From Pedobacter cryoconitis (GTDB lineage Bacteria; Bacteroidota; Bacteroidia; Sphingobacteriales; Sphingobacteriaceae), in the NCBI RefSeq assembly GCF_014200595.1, contig NZ_JACHCG010000001.1, positions 1,674,001 through 1,738,000 of the forward strand: a stretch of 64,000 nt of DNA. Reading direction: 5' to 3'. Positions 44,863 to 53,249 of the stretch are shown piece by piece. The notes under the pieces were generated by a model that saw nothing but the letters and a program-made list of their open reading frames with translations, had not been told where the DNA came from and ran no database searches. Position numbers and translations under genes: made by a program. Position 1 is the first letter of the stretch; each line of letters begins with the position of its first letter.

Positions 44863-46133
44863 TGGATAATCAAATAGGTATATCGATAGCTGCATTGCCT
44901 TATTCTTTTAAGAGTTTTGAGGGAGTATTATTATTTCATGAATATCCGACAACTGTAGTGTTCCAAGATATTGAAGGTGATCCAATTATAAGAGAATGGG
45001 TAGATTATTCTGAACAAACCAAGACAGACCGCTTTTTTTATTATCGAACGGATTTAACTTTGCTTAAAAAGTATATTTCTGGTAATTTGCCTCATAAGGA
45101 TTTAATAAATCAAAGTAAAGATGGTTTCGTGATCTTCGAGGATGTAAAAGAGAATCAAAAATATTATAGCATTGCGTCGGTAAAAGCAATTCCAATTGAC
45201 TATCTTCCTAATGCCGATTACTATTTTGATATTGATGAAGGAGTGCATCTTCAGAAAATAATAACACATTTTAATCTTGATAGTATATTACTGTCAGATA
45301 TTGAACTATTTGAGGCCAAGGAAATCTCTATCGCCCAAAGCTCCGAAACATTGTATGTCCATTTTAAAAAAGGAAAAGGAATCGGTTTCGGTACTGCCAA
45401 TACTGAAGTGTTAGCTAGAACATTACTAAAGTTCGATAAGTTTTATAAAGAAACCGCTTTGGATTTTAAATTAGGTACTCAGCGTGGGGATATTCAACTT
45501 AGTGCTAAAAAAAATGAGGAATATTTATCATGTACCACCACGGAGGTATATGGGAATATTGCAGCATCTTATGCAGTCTTAATTAGACCAGTTCATGCAA
45601 CTCAATTTAATATGTTTGAAAAGTCGGACAGTGAGATTATATCTAGCCATATTTTTTCATTGATTAATAACAGTACCGATGTTGAAGATCTAAAAAAAGA
45701 ATATAATCGTCATAGTGATTTTGTAATAAAATCTTATAAAGCATTTGTTGAGGAAATTTATACTTCTGAATTAAAAATAAGCTTAAGTTGGTTTAGCCCA
45801 GAAAGTGAAAGTGAGTTTAACGATGAGATCGATTATATAAAAGCTAATCGCATAAAAACAAATTTAGAAAATTTGTCTATTGAAGAAGAGGAGCAGTTCT
45901 CTATCAAAGGGAAATTTAGATCACTTAACTGTGATACTGCTCATTTTAGTTTTATCGGTACTAGTGGTGAAAAATTTACTGGTTTCATTGATGATCTAAT
46001 TAAGGAGGGATCTGAGAGGATTAATTTTATTAGTATTTATGAGATCACTATATTAAGAAAGATCACCAAAGAAGCAGGTAAGCAAGAATCAAAAATTAAA
46101 GATATCTTATTGGCTTTTATAATTGAACAATAA
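44862..46133 (+). CDS. DUF6575-like protein
   Basis: A 423-residue soluble protein. The first part (about 15-135) resembles the DUF6575 domain: FEGVLLFHEYP opening, DLTLLKKYISGNLPHKDLINQ (a 'leave-out list' style helix) and AIPIDYLPNADYYFD. The remaining 280 residues contain beta-rich and charged helical parts without a recognisable catalytic motif. It is co-translated with the preceding gene. The function of this family is unknown to me. The AT-rich composition of both genes and the neighbourhood suggest they came with an accessory block. Confidence 0.6.
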   Translation: MDNQIGISIAALPYSFKSFEGVLLFHEYPTTVVFQDIEGDPIIREWVDYSEQTKTDRFFYYRTDLTLLKKYISGNLPHKDLINQSKDGFVIFEDVKENQKYYSIASVKAIPIDYLPNADYYFDIDEGVHLQKIITHFNLDSILLSDIELFEAKEISIAQSSETLYVHFKKGKGIGFGTANTEVLARTLLKFDKFYKETALDFKLGTQRGDIQLSAKKNEEYLSCTTTEVYGNIAASYAVLIRPVHATQFNMFEKSDSEIISSHIFSLINNSTDVEDLKKEYNRHSDFVIKSYKAFVEEIYTSELKISLSWFSPESESEFNDEIDYIKANRIKTNLENLSIEEEEQFSIKGKFRSLNCDTAHFSFIGTSGEKFTGFIDDLIKEGSERINFISIYEITILRKITKEAGKQESKIKDILLAFIIEQ

Positions 46134-46549
46134 CTTTAGACTAGTGAATAGGCTTAAAATCATCATAGCTTTTATTTATCATCGATAATGTATATTTATT
46201 GTATAATTATAATGTTTACTGCGTGAACAATAAGTTTTTTGGCATGTTTGTTTAATAGAATGAAGATAAATTAATGGGGTTCATGGTTTTTCAAAGTATC
46301 AGATGTTTAATAAATAATACTAAAAATCATCATGGAGCACGTAGAATTAAAGCCTAGATCAAAGTGTATTTTTTGTGGGGCTAAGTTTTTACCTCAAATC
46401 CCATTTACACAGTTTTCTGGATACTGCCATCACTCTCTAATTCTAAGATTTTTTTAAAAAATTACTTTTTGTTTGTACTATTGAAGGTGATTTGCAGTGA
46501 TTTTACTACCTCTATTATAATTTTGACTACACTATTGGAATAAAAACAT
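46134..46549. other. Intergenic region with one possible mini-gene
   Basis: About 415 bases between the convergent DUF6575-like and ATPase genes. Apart from the 41-codon ORF listed separately, I see only AT-rich sequence without obvious structures. Confidence 0.4.
46332..46457 (+). CDS. Possible CxxC zinc-ribbon mini-protein
   Basis: A 41-codon ORF from ATG 46332 to TAA. It contains KCIFCGAKF, a typical metal-binding knuckle, and a later GYCHHSL that could supply the other ligands. Its length and lack of a recognised family make it uncertain; the metal-site spacing is what argues for a real gene or the remnant of one. Confidence 0.3.
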   Translation: MEHVELKPRSKCIFCGAKFLPQIPFTQFSGYCHHSLILRFF

Positions 46550-48166
46550 TTAATTATTATATTTCTTAAAGATACAATCTTCCAATTCCTTGTATACATC
46601 CATTTCTGATCTAAGGTAGGATGATAGGGTTATTTTAAATTTATCTGCATTTATTGAGGTATTAATCCCACAAAAATTTCGAATATGATTGACCAAACTT
46701 TTAACATCTTGGTTTTTAATATCAGTAATTTGTTTATCATAATCAGTTTCATTGAAAACTTTGTTGTTTTCAGAGCAATAGCACGTTAATACTTCCTTAT
46801 CAAAAAGATAGTTTTCAATTTCCCATCGTTTCATCATCCGGTGATTATCTGGGTTGTTTTGCAAATAAATATCTCGGTCTTCTAAGCTAGTTTTTTTACC
46901 CGAAGAAGAATCACGATCTTTGAAAACAAGAATTTCGATATCTGAAAATACTTTAGTCAAAATTGCGATAGCAATTTCACTTCGTTGATCTAATTCAGTA
47001 TTTCCACCACTAGATATAAACAGAGTATCATGATATTTATCGTTAAAGATATTGTTGAAAACCTGAGCGTCCATTCCTTTTTCAGTTCCACTTAATCCTG
47101 GTTTGCCAATTCCTTCACAATAAACAAGTTGTTTTGGACTAACTAGTCCGGTGAGATCGTCTATTGCAGTTTCAAATATACGCGACCAGTTCGCCCTTGT
47201 GTTTTTCATTGGATATAATACCTGTGGTTCAGACGCCCACTTTATATCTTTTCCGAATTGTACAATTTGGCATTCATTCTTTAAATCATCTTGTAAAGCC
47301 CTTATAAATCCTATGCTATGGGTCGTTATCCAAATCTGGCAGTTTTGCCCAATGAGCTTATTGATTTCAATAAGTAGCTTCCGCTGTATAGAAGTGTTAA
47401 TATGAAGTTCCGGTTCGTCTATGAGAAAAATGGAGTCATGGTAATCATCTTTTCTTAGATATAGGTCGAGTAAGATATCAACCACTTCCTTTTCTCCTGA
47501 CGAGAGTACGTTAAATTCAAATGGTTTATCCTGATCCTTCTTTCTGAAATATATTGTTCCTTGGCCGGATTCGATATTTCCAATATTGTCAATCTGCAAA
47601 TCCAAGCAAGTTGTCAAAGAGGCATTGAGGTCACCGATGATTTTCGCCTTAGCTTGAGAAGGTTTAACATCATTTTCCATCATATACTGGTTAAATGCAA
47701 TATTTAGACGGCGATAATTCTGCTCCATTTTATCATCCAAATCGGATGCATACTGCGCCCCGTAGCTATTATTTTTAATGGCATCAACGGCTATCGCTTC
47801 TTTAACGTTTAGATTACTGTTATATCGATACGGGCTCCTAATTACAAACATAGTACCAACGGTTCCTGTTTGTGCTTTGGCAGTTCTAATATCTTGGTAA
47901 TTTCCATCCGTGAATGTAATTTCAATATTCTTATAATCAAAATCATCAGAACCATGAAGAGAATGGTATTGTGGCCCTTTAGACCTATGAATCCCAATAG
48001 TATGATATGCATTTTGATGAAATAGCATACCGTCAAGAACACTACTCTTTCCACAGCCATTAGGTCCTATAAGAGCGATAATTCGTTTAGGGTTATCGCC
48101 TAGGTCGATAGTTAGATCATGAAATCTTTTGTATCCGTTTTTTAAATTTAGTTGTTTAATTCTCAT
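46550..48166 (-). CDS. ABC-type ATPase with a TOPRIM/DUF4435-like C-terminal domain (OLD-like)
   Basis: A 538-residue protein. The N-terminal ATPase has Walker A (GPNGCGKSS, residues 34-42), an ABC signature LSSGEKE (about 222), Walker B FLIDEPELHI and the switch histidine in ITTHS. The C-terminal domain, after about residue 345, has LVYCEGIGKPG, a DRD motif (LVFKDRDSS) and RWEIENYLF, which I associate with DUF4435/TOPRIM-like nucleases. This arrangement is shared with OLD proteins and with the ATPase-plus-nuclease phage defence proteins (for example PARIS, which uses two chains). It stands alone here on the minus strand. A role in defence is likely but not shown. Confidence 0.8.
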   Translation of the reverse strand: MRIKQLNLKNGYKRFHDLTIDLGDNPKRIIALIGPNGCGKSSVLDGMLFHQNAYHTIGIHRSKGPQYHSLHGSDDFDYKNIEITFTDGNYQDIRTAKAQTGTVGTMFVIRSPYRYNSNLNVKEAIAVDAIKNNSYGAQYASDLDDKMEQNYRRLNIAFNQYMMENDVKPSQAKAKIIGDLNASLTTCLDLQIDNIGNIESGQGTIYFRKKDQDKPFEFNVLSSGEKEVVDILLDLYLRKDDYHDSIFLIDEPELHINTSIQRKLLIEINKLIGQNCQIWITTHSIGFIRALQDDLKNECQIVQFGKDIKWASEPQVLYPMKNTRANWSRIFETAIDDLTGLVSPKQLVYCEGIGKPGLSGTEKGMDAQVFNNIFNDKYHDTLFISSGGNTELDQRSEIAIAILTKVFSDIEILVFKDRDSSSGKKTSLEDRDIYLQNNPDNHRMMKRWEIENYLFDKEVLTCYCSENNKVFNETDYDKQITDIKNQDVKSLVNHIRNFCGINTSINADKFKITLSSYLRSEMDVYKELEDCIFKKYNN

Positions 48167-48598
48167 GATATTTAAGCGAAATCAGTATTTGTATAACTGT
48201 CACGTTGATCACTATATTAATAACTATGAGCGAAAGACGATCCATATTAAATTGTTGGCGACTTTAAATTACTATATTTTTTGGTGTATTGATAAAAAGA
48301 ATCATATTTATTTTGTTTAAGTATTTAATCAAAATAATAGAATAGTTCTTTCATAGAATGTTTCAAATCGACTATCTGCGAATTTTATTATGAGGTAATT
48401 TATTAAAAAGGAAAACTTTTCCTTACAAGCAGTTTCTTTTTTCGTAAGATCAGACTTCCAATGTGGATTAGCTCGCTGCTCTCGCTGATCCCTTTTGGGG
48501 GAGGCTTCAACCAAAAATTCTGTCGCTGCGCTCCTGGCAATTTTTTGTTTTTAATCTGGCCTCTGAGCTGAAGGGCTCAGGCCGATTTAAAACAAAAA
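48167..48598. other. Intergenic region between the ATPase gene and tRNA-Ser
   Basis: About 430 bases without a supported gene. A 61-codon minus-strand ORF at 48329-48514 has no recognisable content. The right end holds a long inverted repeat before the tRNA terminator. Confidence 0.4.
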
Positions 48599-48600
48599 AT
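48540..48600. repeat. Long imperfect inverted repeat next to tRNA-Ser
   Basis: Arms 48540-48563 (ATTTTTTGTTTTTAAT then CTGGCCT) and 48575-48600 (AGGCCG then ATTTAAAACAAAAAAT) are near-complementary around a GAGC/GCTC core. It could work as a bidirectional terminator or be a dispersed element end. Confidence 0.45.
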
Positions 48601-48620
48601 GCCACCCTATCGGGTAGCAT
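48599..48620 (-). terminator. Rho-independent terminator of tRNA-Ser
   Basis: On the minus strand the hairpin ATGCTACCC-GATA-GGGTGGCAT is followed by TTTTTTG. It begins 7 bases after the CCA end of the tRNA. Confidence 0.7.
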
Positions 48621-48627
48621 TTTTGTT

Positions 48628-48717
48628 TGGCGGAGAGTGGGGGATTCGAACCCGCGGACCCTTTGACAAGTCAACAGTTTTCAAGACTGCCGCAATCGAC
48701 CACTCTGCCAACTCTCC
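48628..48717 (-). tRNA. tRNA-Ser (anticodon TGA)
   Basis: A class II tRNA on the minus strand: acceptor GGAGAGT / ACTCTCC, discriminator G and an encoded CCA (plus-strand 48628-48630). The D arm, anticodon arm (CAGTCTTGAAAACTG, with TGA at plus-strand 48681-48683), a long variable arm and the T arm GGGTTCGAATCCC are all present. It reads UCA and related serine codons. Its 3' end faces the accessory block to its left. Confidence 0.97.
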
Positions 48718-48721
48718 GCGA

Positions 48722-48752
48722 CAAAAGTACAAATACGGCTTGATTTTGCAAA
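48722..48752 (-). promoter_or_regulatory. Promoter of tRNA-Ser (TTTG-N19-TACTTTTG)
   Basis: On the minus strand a perfect TTTG (plus-strand 48749-48752) is followed by 19 bases and TACTTTTG (48722-48729). Transcription would start about at the first base of the mature tRNA. It is the clearest promoter of this window and supports the other calls of this type. Confidence 0.75.
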
Positions 48753-48826
48753 CAATGATGTTGATTTTTTAACAATTAATTGATAACTGGTTAATGCTGA
48801 GGTAGAAAAGTTTATATAACCTTCTT

Positions 48827-49792
48827 TTAACCGCCTTTTTTGAACAAATTAAAGGGTTGTTTGATGATTCTGACGCTGCGTTTTGTCAGGTCCATACTGG
48901 CATTTAGCTCAAATCCGATCAAAAGTATCAGAGAATTTAGGTATAACCAGATCATAATAACAATCAATGTCCCAATAGATCCGTATACTTTATTATAAGA
49001 TCCGAAGTGGTTAATATAAAATGAGAATCCCCAAATGGTTAAAAAGGCAAGGATAGTAGCAAGCCAGGAACCTGGACTGAAGAATCTCCATTTCTTAGTA
49101 TTAGCGGGGCCGTACCGGTAAAGGATGGATATGGTCACGAAATACAGAATCCCAAGCAGTGCCCATCTGGATATGTCAATGATATATACAATAAAATGTC
49201 CTTTGATGTGTAACCCTTTATTAATATAATTCAGTGCAATTTCTCCAACGGTCATAGCTCCGATAGTAATAATCAGTGACACGGCAAGAACAAAGGTCAA
49301 TATTAAAGCTATAAGCCGCTGTTTAAGCCATGTTCTGGTTTCAACGACTAATGACGACTTATTAAAGGCGTTCATCAGGCTGTGCATCCCATTGGTGGCA
49401 AAAAACACGGACAGTATAATACCGAAGGATAGTAATTTCCCGTTTTGTATCTTAATGATCTCTGATAAGGTAGCTTCAAAGGCTTTATAGGCCTGCGCAG
49501 GAAGGATAAGTTGTAATAAAACCATTAACTGATCCTGAAAGCCTATTCTCTTAGGGATAAAAGGGATCAGTGTAAACAGGAAGATAATTCCAGGGAAAAT
49601 CGCCAGCATAAAGGTATAAGCCAGCGATGATGCTTTGTTCACTAAAGAGTCTTTGCCTAGTTCCCTAAAAAAAAATGAAGCCACTGTATAGAGTGGGATA
49701 GGGCTAAATCCTGGCAGTACATAAACTTTTGTCCAGTCTATAAACAAAGAATATAGCCTAATCCTTAAAAGTTGTCTGTGTACCCAATTCAT
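48827..49792 (-). CDS. YihY/BrkB-family inner-membrane protein
   Basis: A 321-residue integral membrane protein of the YihY (formerly ribonuclease BN) family. About six to seven hydrophobic helices are seen, with the family's SSLAYTFMLAIFPGIIFLFTLIPF, FATNGMHSLMNAFN and ILYRYGPANTKKW segments and an ending in a basic tail. Its biochemical role is unknown; a nuclease function once given to this family has been withdrawn. It follows directly after the thioesterase gene (adjacent stop and start), as the last gene of a four-gene operon. Confidence 0.9.
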   Translation of the reverse strand: MNWVHRQLLRIRLYSLFIDWTKVYVLPGFSPIPLYTVASFFFRELGKDSLVNKASSLAYTFMLAIFPGIIFLFTLIPFIPKRIGFQDQLMVLLQLILPAQAYKAFEATLSEIIKIQNGKLLSFGIILSVFFATNGMHSLMNAFNKSSLVVETRTWLKQRLIALILTFVLAVSLIITIGAMTVGEIALNYINKGLHIKGHFIVYIIDISRWALLGILYFVTISILYRYGPANTKKWRFFSPGSWLATILAFLTIWGFSFYINHFGSYNKVYGSIGTLIVIMIWLYLNSLILLIGFELNASMDLTKRSVRIIKQPFNLFKKGG

Positions 49793-50200
49793 TTATTCAT
49801 AGTATTGTGCAATCCTCTCCAGAAAATAATCTGGTGGGGGGCACGGTTTCTTCTTGACCATATCGAAGAATACTAAGGTAGTAGCCCCGATATTGATCAA
49901 TTCTTCTTTTTCATTAAATAATTCGTAATCAAATAACATGCGGACACCCGGAAGTTCCTTCATACAAGTTTTGATCGTAATCTCCTGGTCGTACAGTGCT
50001 GGTTTGATAAATTTACATTTAAGTTCCAGCAGTGGCAGCATAATACCTGTTTCTTCCATCTTGCCATAGGTCATTCCCAGGCTGCGCAGCATTTCTACTC
50101 TTCCAACTTCATAGTATTGGGCATAGTTTCCATTGTAAACATATCCCATCTGATCGGTCTCGCTATATCTTACCCTGATCTTTGTGCTGTGCGTATACAT
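49793..50200 (-). CDS. Acyl-CoA thioesterase of the YbgC/4HBT hot-dog family
   Basis: A 135-residue hot-dog fold thioesterase that hydrolyses acyl-CoA thioesters. The active-site region reads RYSETDQMGYVYNGNYAQYYEVGR, with the Asp followed by the Tyr/Asn helix typical of YbgC/4HBT. The C-terminus has a strand-rich half with LELKCKFIKPALYDQ. It lies between mltG (5 nt away) and the YihY gene, in an operon of envelope genes. Substrate chain length is unknown. Confidence 0.92.
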   Translation of the reverse strand: MYTHSTKIRVRYSETDQMGYVYNGNYAQYYEVGRVEMLRSLGMTYGKMEETGIMLPLLELKCKFIKPALYDQEITIKTCMKELPGVRMLFDYELFNEKEELINIGATTLVFFDMVKKKPCPPPDYFLERIAQYYE

Positions 50201-50205
50201 GAGGC

Positions 50206-51261
50206 CTATTTGAAAATATTACGTTTGTCTAAGGCTGCTCTGTATGCTTTGGCGTTAACTTCATGTTGTGCTTTGGTTTCTGCGAAAGCGTGGTATCCTG
50301 AGAAATCAGCTTTAGCACACATATAAATATAGTTGTTATGTTCGTGGTTTAAAACAGCATCGATCGCATTGATACTTGGCATCATAATCGGGCCTGGAGG
50401 TAAACCTGCATATTTATAAGTGTTGTACTTTGATTCTACGCGCAACAATGGGCCTGTTACTCTTTTTACGGTAAAGTCACCGTTGGCAAAAATTACGGTA
50501 GGGTCAGCTTGTAATAAAATCCCTTTGTTTAAGCGGTTAAGATATAAACCAGCAATAGATGGCATTTCTTTGTCATATAAAGCTTCTCCGTCAACGATGG
50601 ATGCCAGGATGGTCACTTGTTGAGGGGTCAGATTTAAAGCAGCAGCTTTTTGCTTGCGTTCTGCTGTCCAGAATTTGGTATATTCCTTTTGCATTCTGTC
50701 AAAGAATTCTAAAGGAGTAGTATTCCAGTACATCTCATATGTATTCGGGATAAACATGGTATAGCTGTTATCAACTGTAAATCCATATTTTTCTACCAGC
50801 ACTGCTGAATCTAATACTTTGATGAATGTTGCAGAGTCTGCTTCCAGGCTTTTAGCAAGGTAAGCTGCAAATTCTTCTTTTTTCCTGATGTTATGGAATT
50901 TCAACTTTACAGGATCCTGATTACCGGCTTTGATCAGGTTGATCAGGCTGCGGTTATTCATGCCTTTAGCTAATTTATAGCGTCCTGGTTTTAAACGCTC
51001 TGCCAGATCCATTTTAACTGCGGCCTGGCTGAAACTTCCAGCATCAAGCAACAGGTCTTTATCTTTGATTTCTTTATATAAGTCATCTATTTTAGAACCG
51101 GTTTTGATGTACAAGTATTGTTCTTTACCCGAAATGTTAGGGGCGAAGTATACTTTATACATTTTCAGGCCATAAAATGCACCCACAGCTAGCAGGATTA
51201 AAATGGCGGCCCATATAAATTTAGTGCTCTTTTTAATTTCTTTGGTCGTTTCAGTAGTCAT
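50206..51261 (-). CDS. mltG: Endolytic transglycosylase MltG (YceG-like)
   Basis: A 351-residue peptidoglycan transglycosylase that cuts nascent glycan strands and helps set their length. One N-terminal membrane helix (about residues 14-32) precedes a LysM-like domain (about 45-100) and the YceG catalytic domain. The motif ILASIVDGEALYDKEMPSIAGLYLNRLNKG with the downstream LQADPTVIFANG and LPPGPIMMPSINAIDAVLNHE is that of MltG. The usual first Glu of SIVEKE is replaced by Asp here (SIVDGE). Its neighbours fit a cell-envelope operon, with a PASTA-domain protein just upstream. Confidence 0.92.
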   Translation of the reverse strand: MTTETTKEIKKSTKFIWAAILILLAVGAFYGLKMYKVYFAPNISGKEQYLYIKTGSKIDDLYKEIKDKDLLLDAGSFSQAAVKMDLAERLKPGRYKLAKGMNNRSLINLIKAGNQDPVKLKFHNIRKKEEFAAYLAKSLEADSATFIKVLDSAVLVEKYGFTVDNSYTMFIPNTYEMYWNTTPLEFFDRMQKEYTKFWTAERKQKAAALNLTPQQVTILASIVDGEALYDKEMPSIAGLYLNRLNKGILLQADPTVIFANGDFTVKRVTGPLLRVESKYNTYKYAGLPPGPIMMPSINAIDAVLNHEHNNYIYMCAKADFSGYHAFAETKAQHEVNAKAYRAALDKRNIFK

Positions 51262-51287
51262 AGAATTTGGAATTCTGATTTATGCGC

Positions 51288-52055
51288 TTATTTCTTGTTA
51301 GATAGGGTAATGTTTACCGGGGTTCCAATTTTAACTTTTCCAAGTGTATCTGAAAGTGCCGGGTCTTGTGCGGTAATAACGGCATTTGCAGTGTCCGTAA
51401 TATTGCCTTCGTAAGTTATTGTTCCAAGTTTAAGGTTTGATCCTCTCAGAGAGAAGGCTGCTTCATCTTTAGTGAAACCTAAAAGCGCAGGGATTTCTAC
51501 GTCTTCATTTCCTCTGCCGTCTCCTAATAACAGATCTATTTTAGATCCTTTAGGGATAACATCGCCCGGTTTGATACTTGAGCCGCCGAAGGAAACTTCT
51601 AATACGACATCTTTGCTCACGTCTGCTTTATAAACGGTGTCACCAACTTTTAAGCCAAAGCTTGCAATAATTGCTTGTGCTTCGATGAAAGATTTAAATT
51701 GAACGTCCGGAAATTTAACATTCGGAGCTTGCGCGGTATTAATAGTCAGATAAATTGTTCTGTTGTCTTTTACAAAAGTATTTGCTTCAGGGTCCTGGTC
51801 AATTACAGTTCCTGGAGGCAAGTCCATAATATATACTGAGTCTACCTCGTAACGCAGACCTAAAGCTTCTAATTTTGATACTGCCTGGTTAAAAGCCATG
51901 CCTTTTACAGCTGGTACATTTAATCCCTGGCCATGTTTGGTATAATAACGCAGACTGAAGAAAGCAATGAACAAGAGTATTGCCACAGTGGCGATGGCAG
52001 CGATAAGGTTGTTTCTGAATGATTTAGTTTGTAAGTAGGAGATGAATTTTGCCAT
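51288..52055 (-). CDS. PASTA-domain membrane protein
   Basis: A 255-residue protein with one N-terminal membrane helix (about residues 17-38) and three PASTA repeats (about 45-110, 112-185 and 188-252; typical strands are VPAVKGMAFNQAVSKLEALGL and IPALLGFTKDEAAFSLRGSNL). PASTA domains bind peptidoglycan fragments or uncrosslinked wall. There is no kinase or transpeptidase domain. It is the first gene of the PASTA-mltG-thioesterase-yihY operon, 26 nt before mltG, and divergent from D-Ala-D-Ala ligase, so the whole area is devoted to the cell wall. Confidence 0.92.
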   Translation of the reverse strand: MAKFISYLQTKSFRNNLIAAIATVAILLFIAFFSLRYYTKHGQGLNVPAVKGMAFNQAVSKLEALGLRYEVDSVYIMDLPPGTVIDQDPEANTFVKDNRTIYLTINTAQAPNVKFPDVQFKSFIEAQAIIASFGLKVGDTVYKADVSKDVVLEVSFGGSSIKPGDVIPKGSKIDLLLGDGRGNEDVEIPALLGFTKDEAAFSLRGSNLKLGTITYEGNITDTANAVITAQDPALSDTLGKVKIGTPVNITLSNKK

Positions 52056-52085
52056 TTATTTATTTTGTGTGCCTGTTATTTGGCT

Positions 52086-52093
52086 CAAATTTA
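52086..52093 (-). promoter_or_regulatory. -7 element of the cell-wall operon
   Basis: The minus strand reads TAAATTTG, a TAnnTTTG match 30 bases before the PASTA-gene start. A matching -33 TTTG is not seen. Confidence 0.35.
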
Positions 52094-52252
52094 GACTAAA
52101 AATATATTTTATCGGAATTTAAATGAGATCTGAATAAACTATTTTAATATTTTTGACCCATATCTTATCGTTTAATTTGATTAATCAGGAATATCCGTAA
52201 TGAAATCTGAAAGCATAAAGGCTTCATAACGGCTATTAAAAAAATATATTTT

Positions 52253-53239
52253 ATGAAGAAAGTAATAGCATTAATAACTGGAGGTACAACAGGAGAAAGG
52301 GTAATTTCTGTAAAAAGCGCCGCAACAATATCCCATAATCTTGATCCGGATAAGTTTGATGTTTACAAAATTATGCTGACGCAGCAGGGCTGGTTTTATG
52401 AACCAGTTGATTCGGTAAGAATAGAGGTAGACCGCAATGATTTTTCAGTGCTTTACAATGGAAGAAAAATCACTTTTGACGGGGTGTTTATTGCGATTCA
52501 TGGTGCTCCGGGTGAGGATGGTAAGTTGCAGGGATACTTTGATATGCTGAATTTACCTTATACTACTTGTGACGCGCTGACTTCGGCAGTGACGATGAAT
52601 AAAGGGTATACGAAATCAATTGTACAGGACATCCCGAATTTATTTGTGGCTAAGTCTGTACAGATCTTTAAAAATACACCTTATAACTTAGCTGATGTTA
52701 AAAGTTCACTTACCTTACCTTATTTTGTGAAACCAAACAATGGTGGCAGCAGTATCGGAATGAGTAAAGTGAAAAATCAGTATGACCTGCAAACGGCTAT
52801 TGACAAGGCTTTTAAAGAAGACGATCAGATACTGATTGAAGAGTTTATTGAAGGACGTGAGTTTACGGTCGGTGTGGTAAAGTTAGATGGTAAAATCACT
52901 GTCCTTCCTTCTACTGAAGTAGAAACCGCTAAAGAGTTTTTTGATTTTGAGGCGAAGTATACGCCGGGTGTTGCTGTGGAAACTACACCGGCACCGATAC
53001 GTCCGGAAACGAAAAAAAGAGTAGAGGAAATTGCAACAGCGATTTATGCGAAATTGAATTGCAGGGGAGTAGTGAGAATTGACTTTATTTTAGTGGGTGA
53101 TGAGGGAGATTTCTACTTTATCGAGATCAATACCATTCCGGGGCAAACGGTAACGAGCTTTATTCCTCAGCAGGTAGCTGCATTTGGCATGAAACTAAAT
53201 GATTTCTATACGAAACTGATTAAAGAGACTATTGGTTAA
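52253..53239 (+). CDS. ddl: D-alanine--D-alanine ligase
   Basis: A 328-residue ATP-grasp ligase that joins two D-alanines for the peptidoglycan stem peptide. The N-terminus has GGTTGERVISVKSA, close to the family's Gly-rich opening. The ATP-grasp part includes KPNNGGSSIGMSKV, the ILIEEFIEGREFTVGVV lid, GVVRIDFIL and FIEINTIPGQT. It is divergent from the PASTA/mltG operon and followed after 10 nt by a Crp/Fnr-type regulator. Confidence 0.95.
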   Translation: MKKVIALITGGTTGERVISVKSAATISHNLDPDKFDVYKIMLTQQGWFYEPVDSVRIEVDRNDFSVLYNGRKITFDGVFIAIHGAPGEDGKLQGYFDMLNLPYTTCDALTSAVTMNKGYTKSIVQDIPNLFVAKSVQIFKNTPYNLADVKSSLTLPYFVKPNNGGSSIGMSKVKNQYDLQTAIDKAFKEDDQILIEEFIEGREFTVGVVKLDGKITVLPSTEVETAKEFFDFEAKYTPGVAVETTPAPIRPETKKRVEEIATAIYAKLNCRGVVRIDFILVGDEGDFYFIEINTIPGQTVTSFIPQQVAAFGMKLNDFYTKLIKETIG

Positions 53240-53249
53240 GCGGTTATAG

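Noticed and set aside
48329..48514. 61-codon minus-strand ORF next to tRNA-Ser
   Set aside because: Contains basic low-complexity sequence and overlaps repeat-like intergenic DNA; no support for coding.
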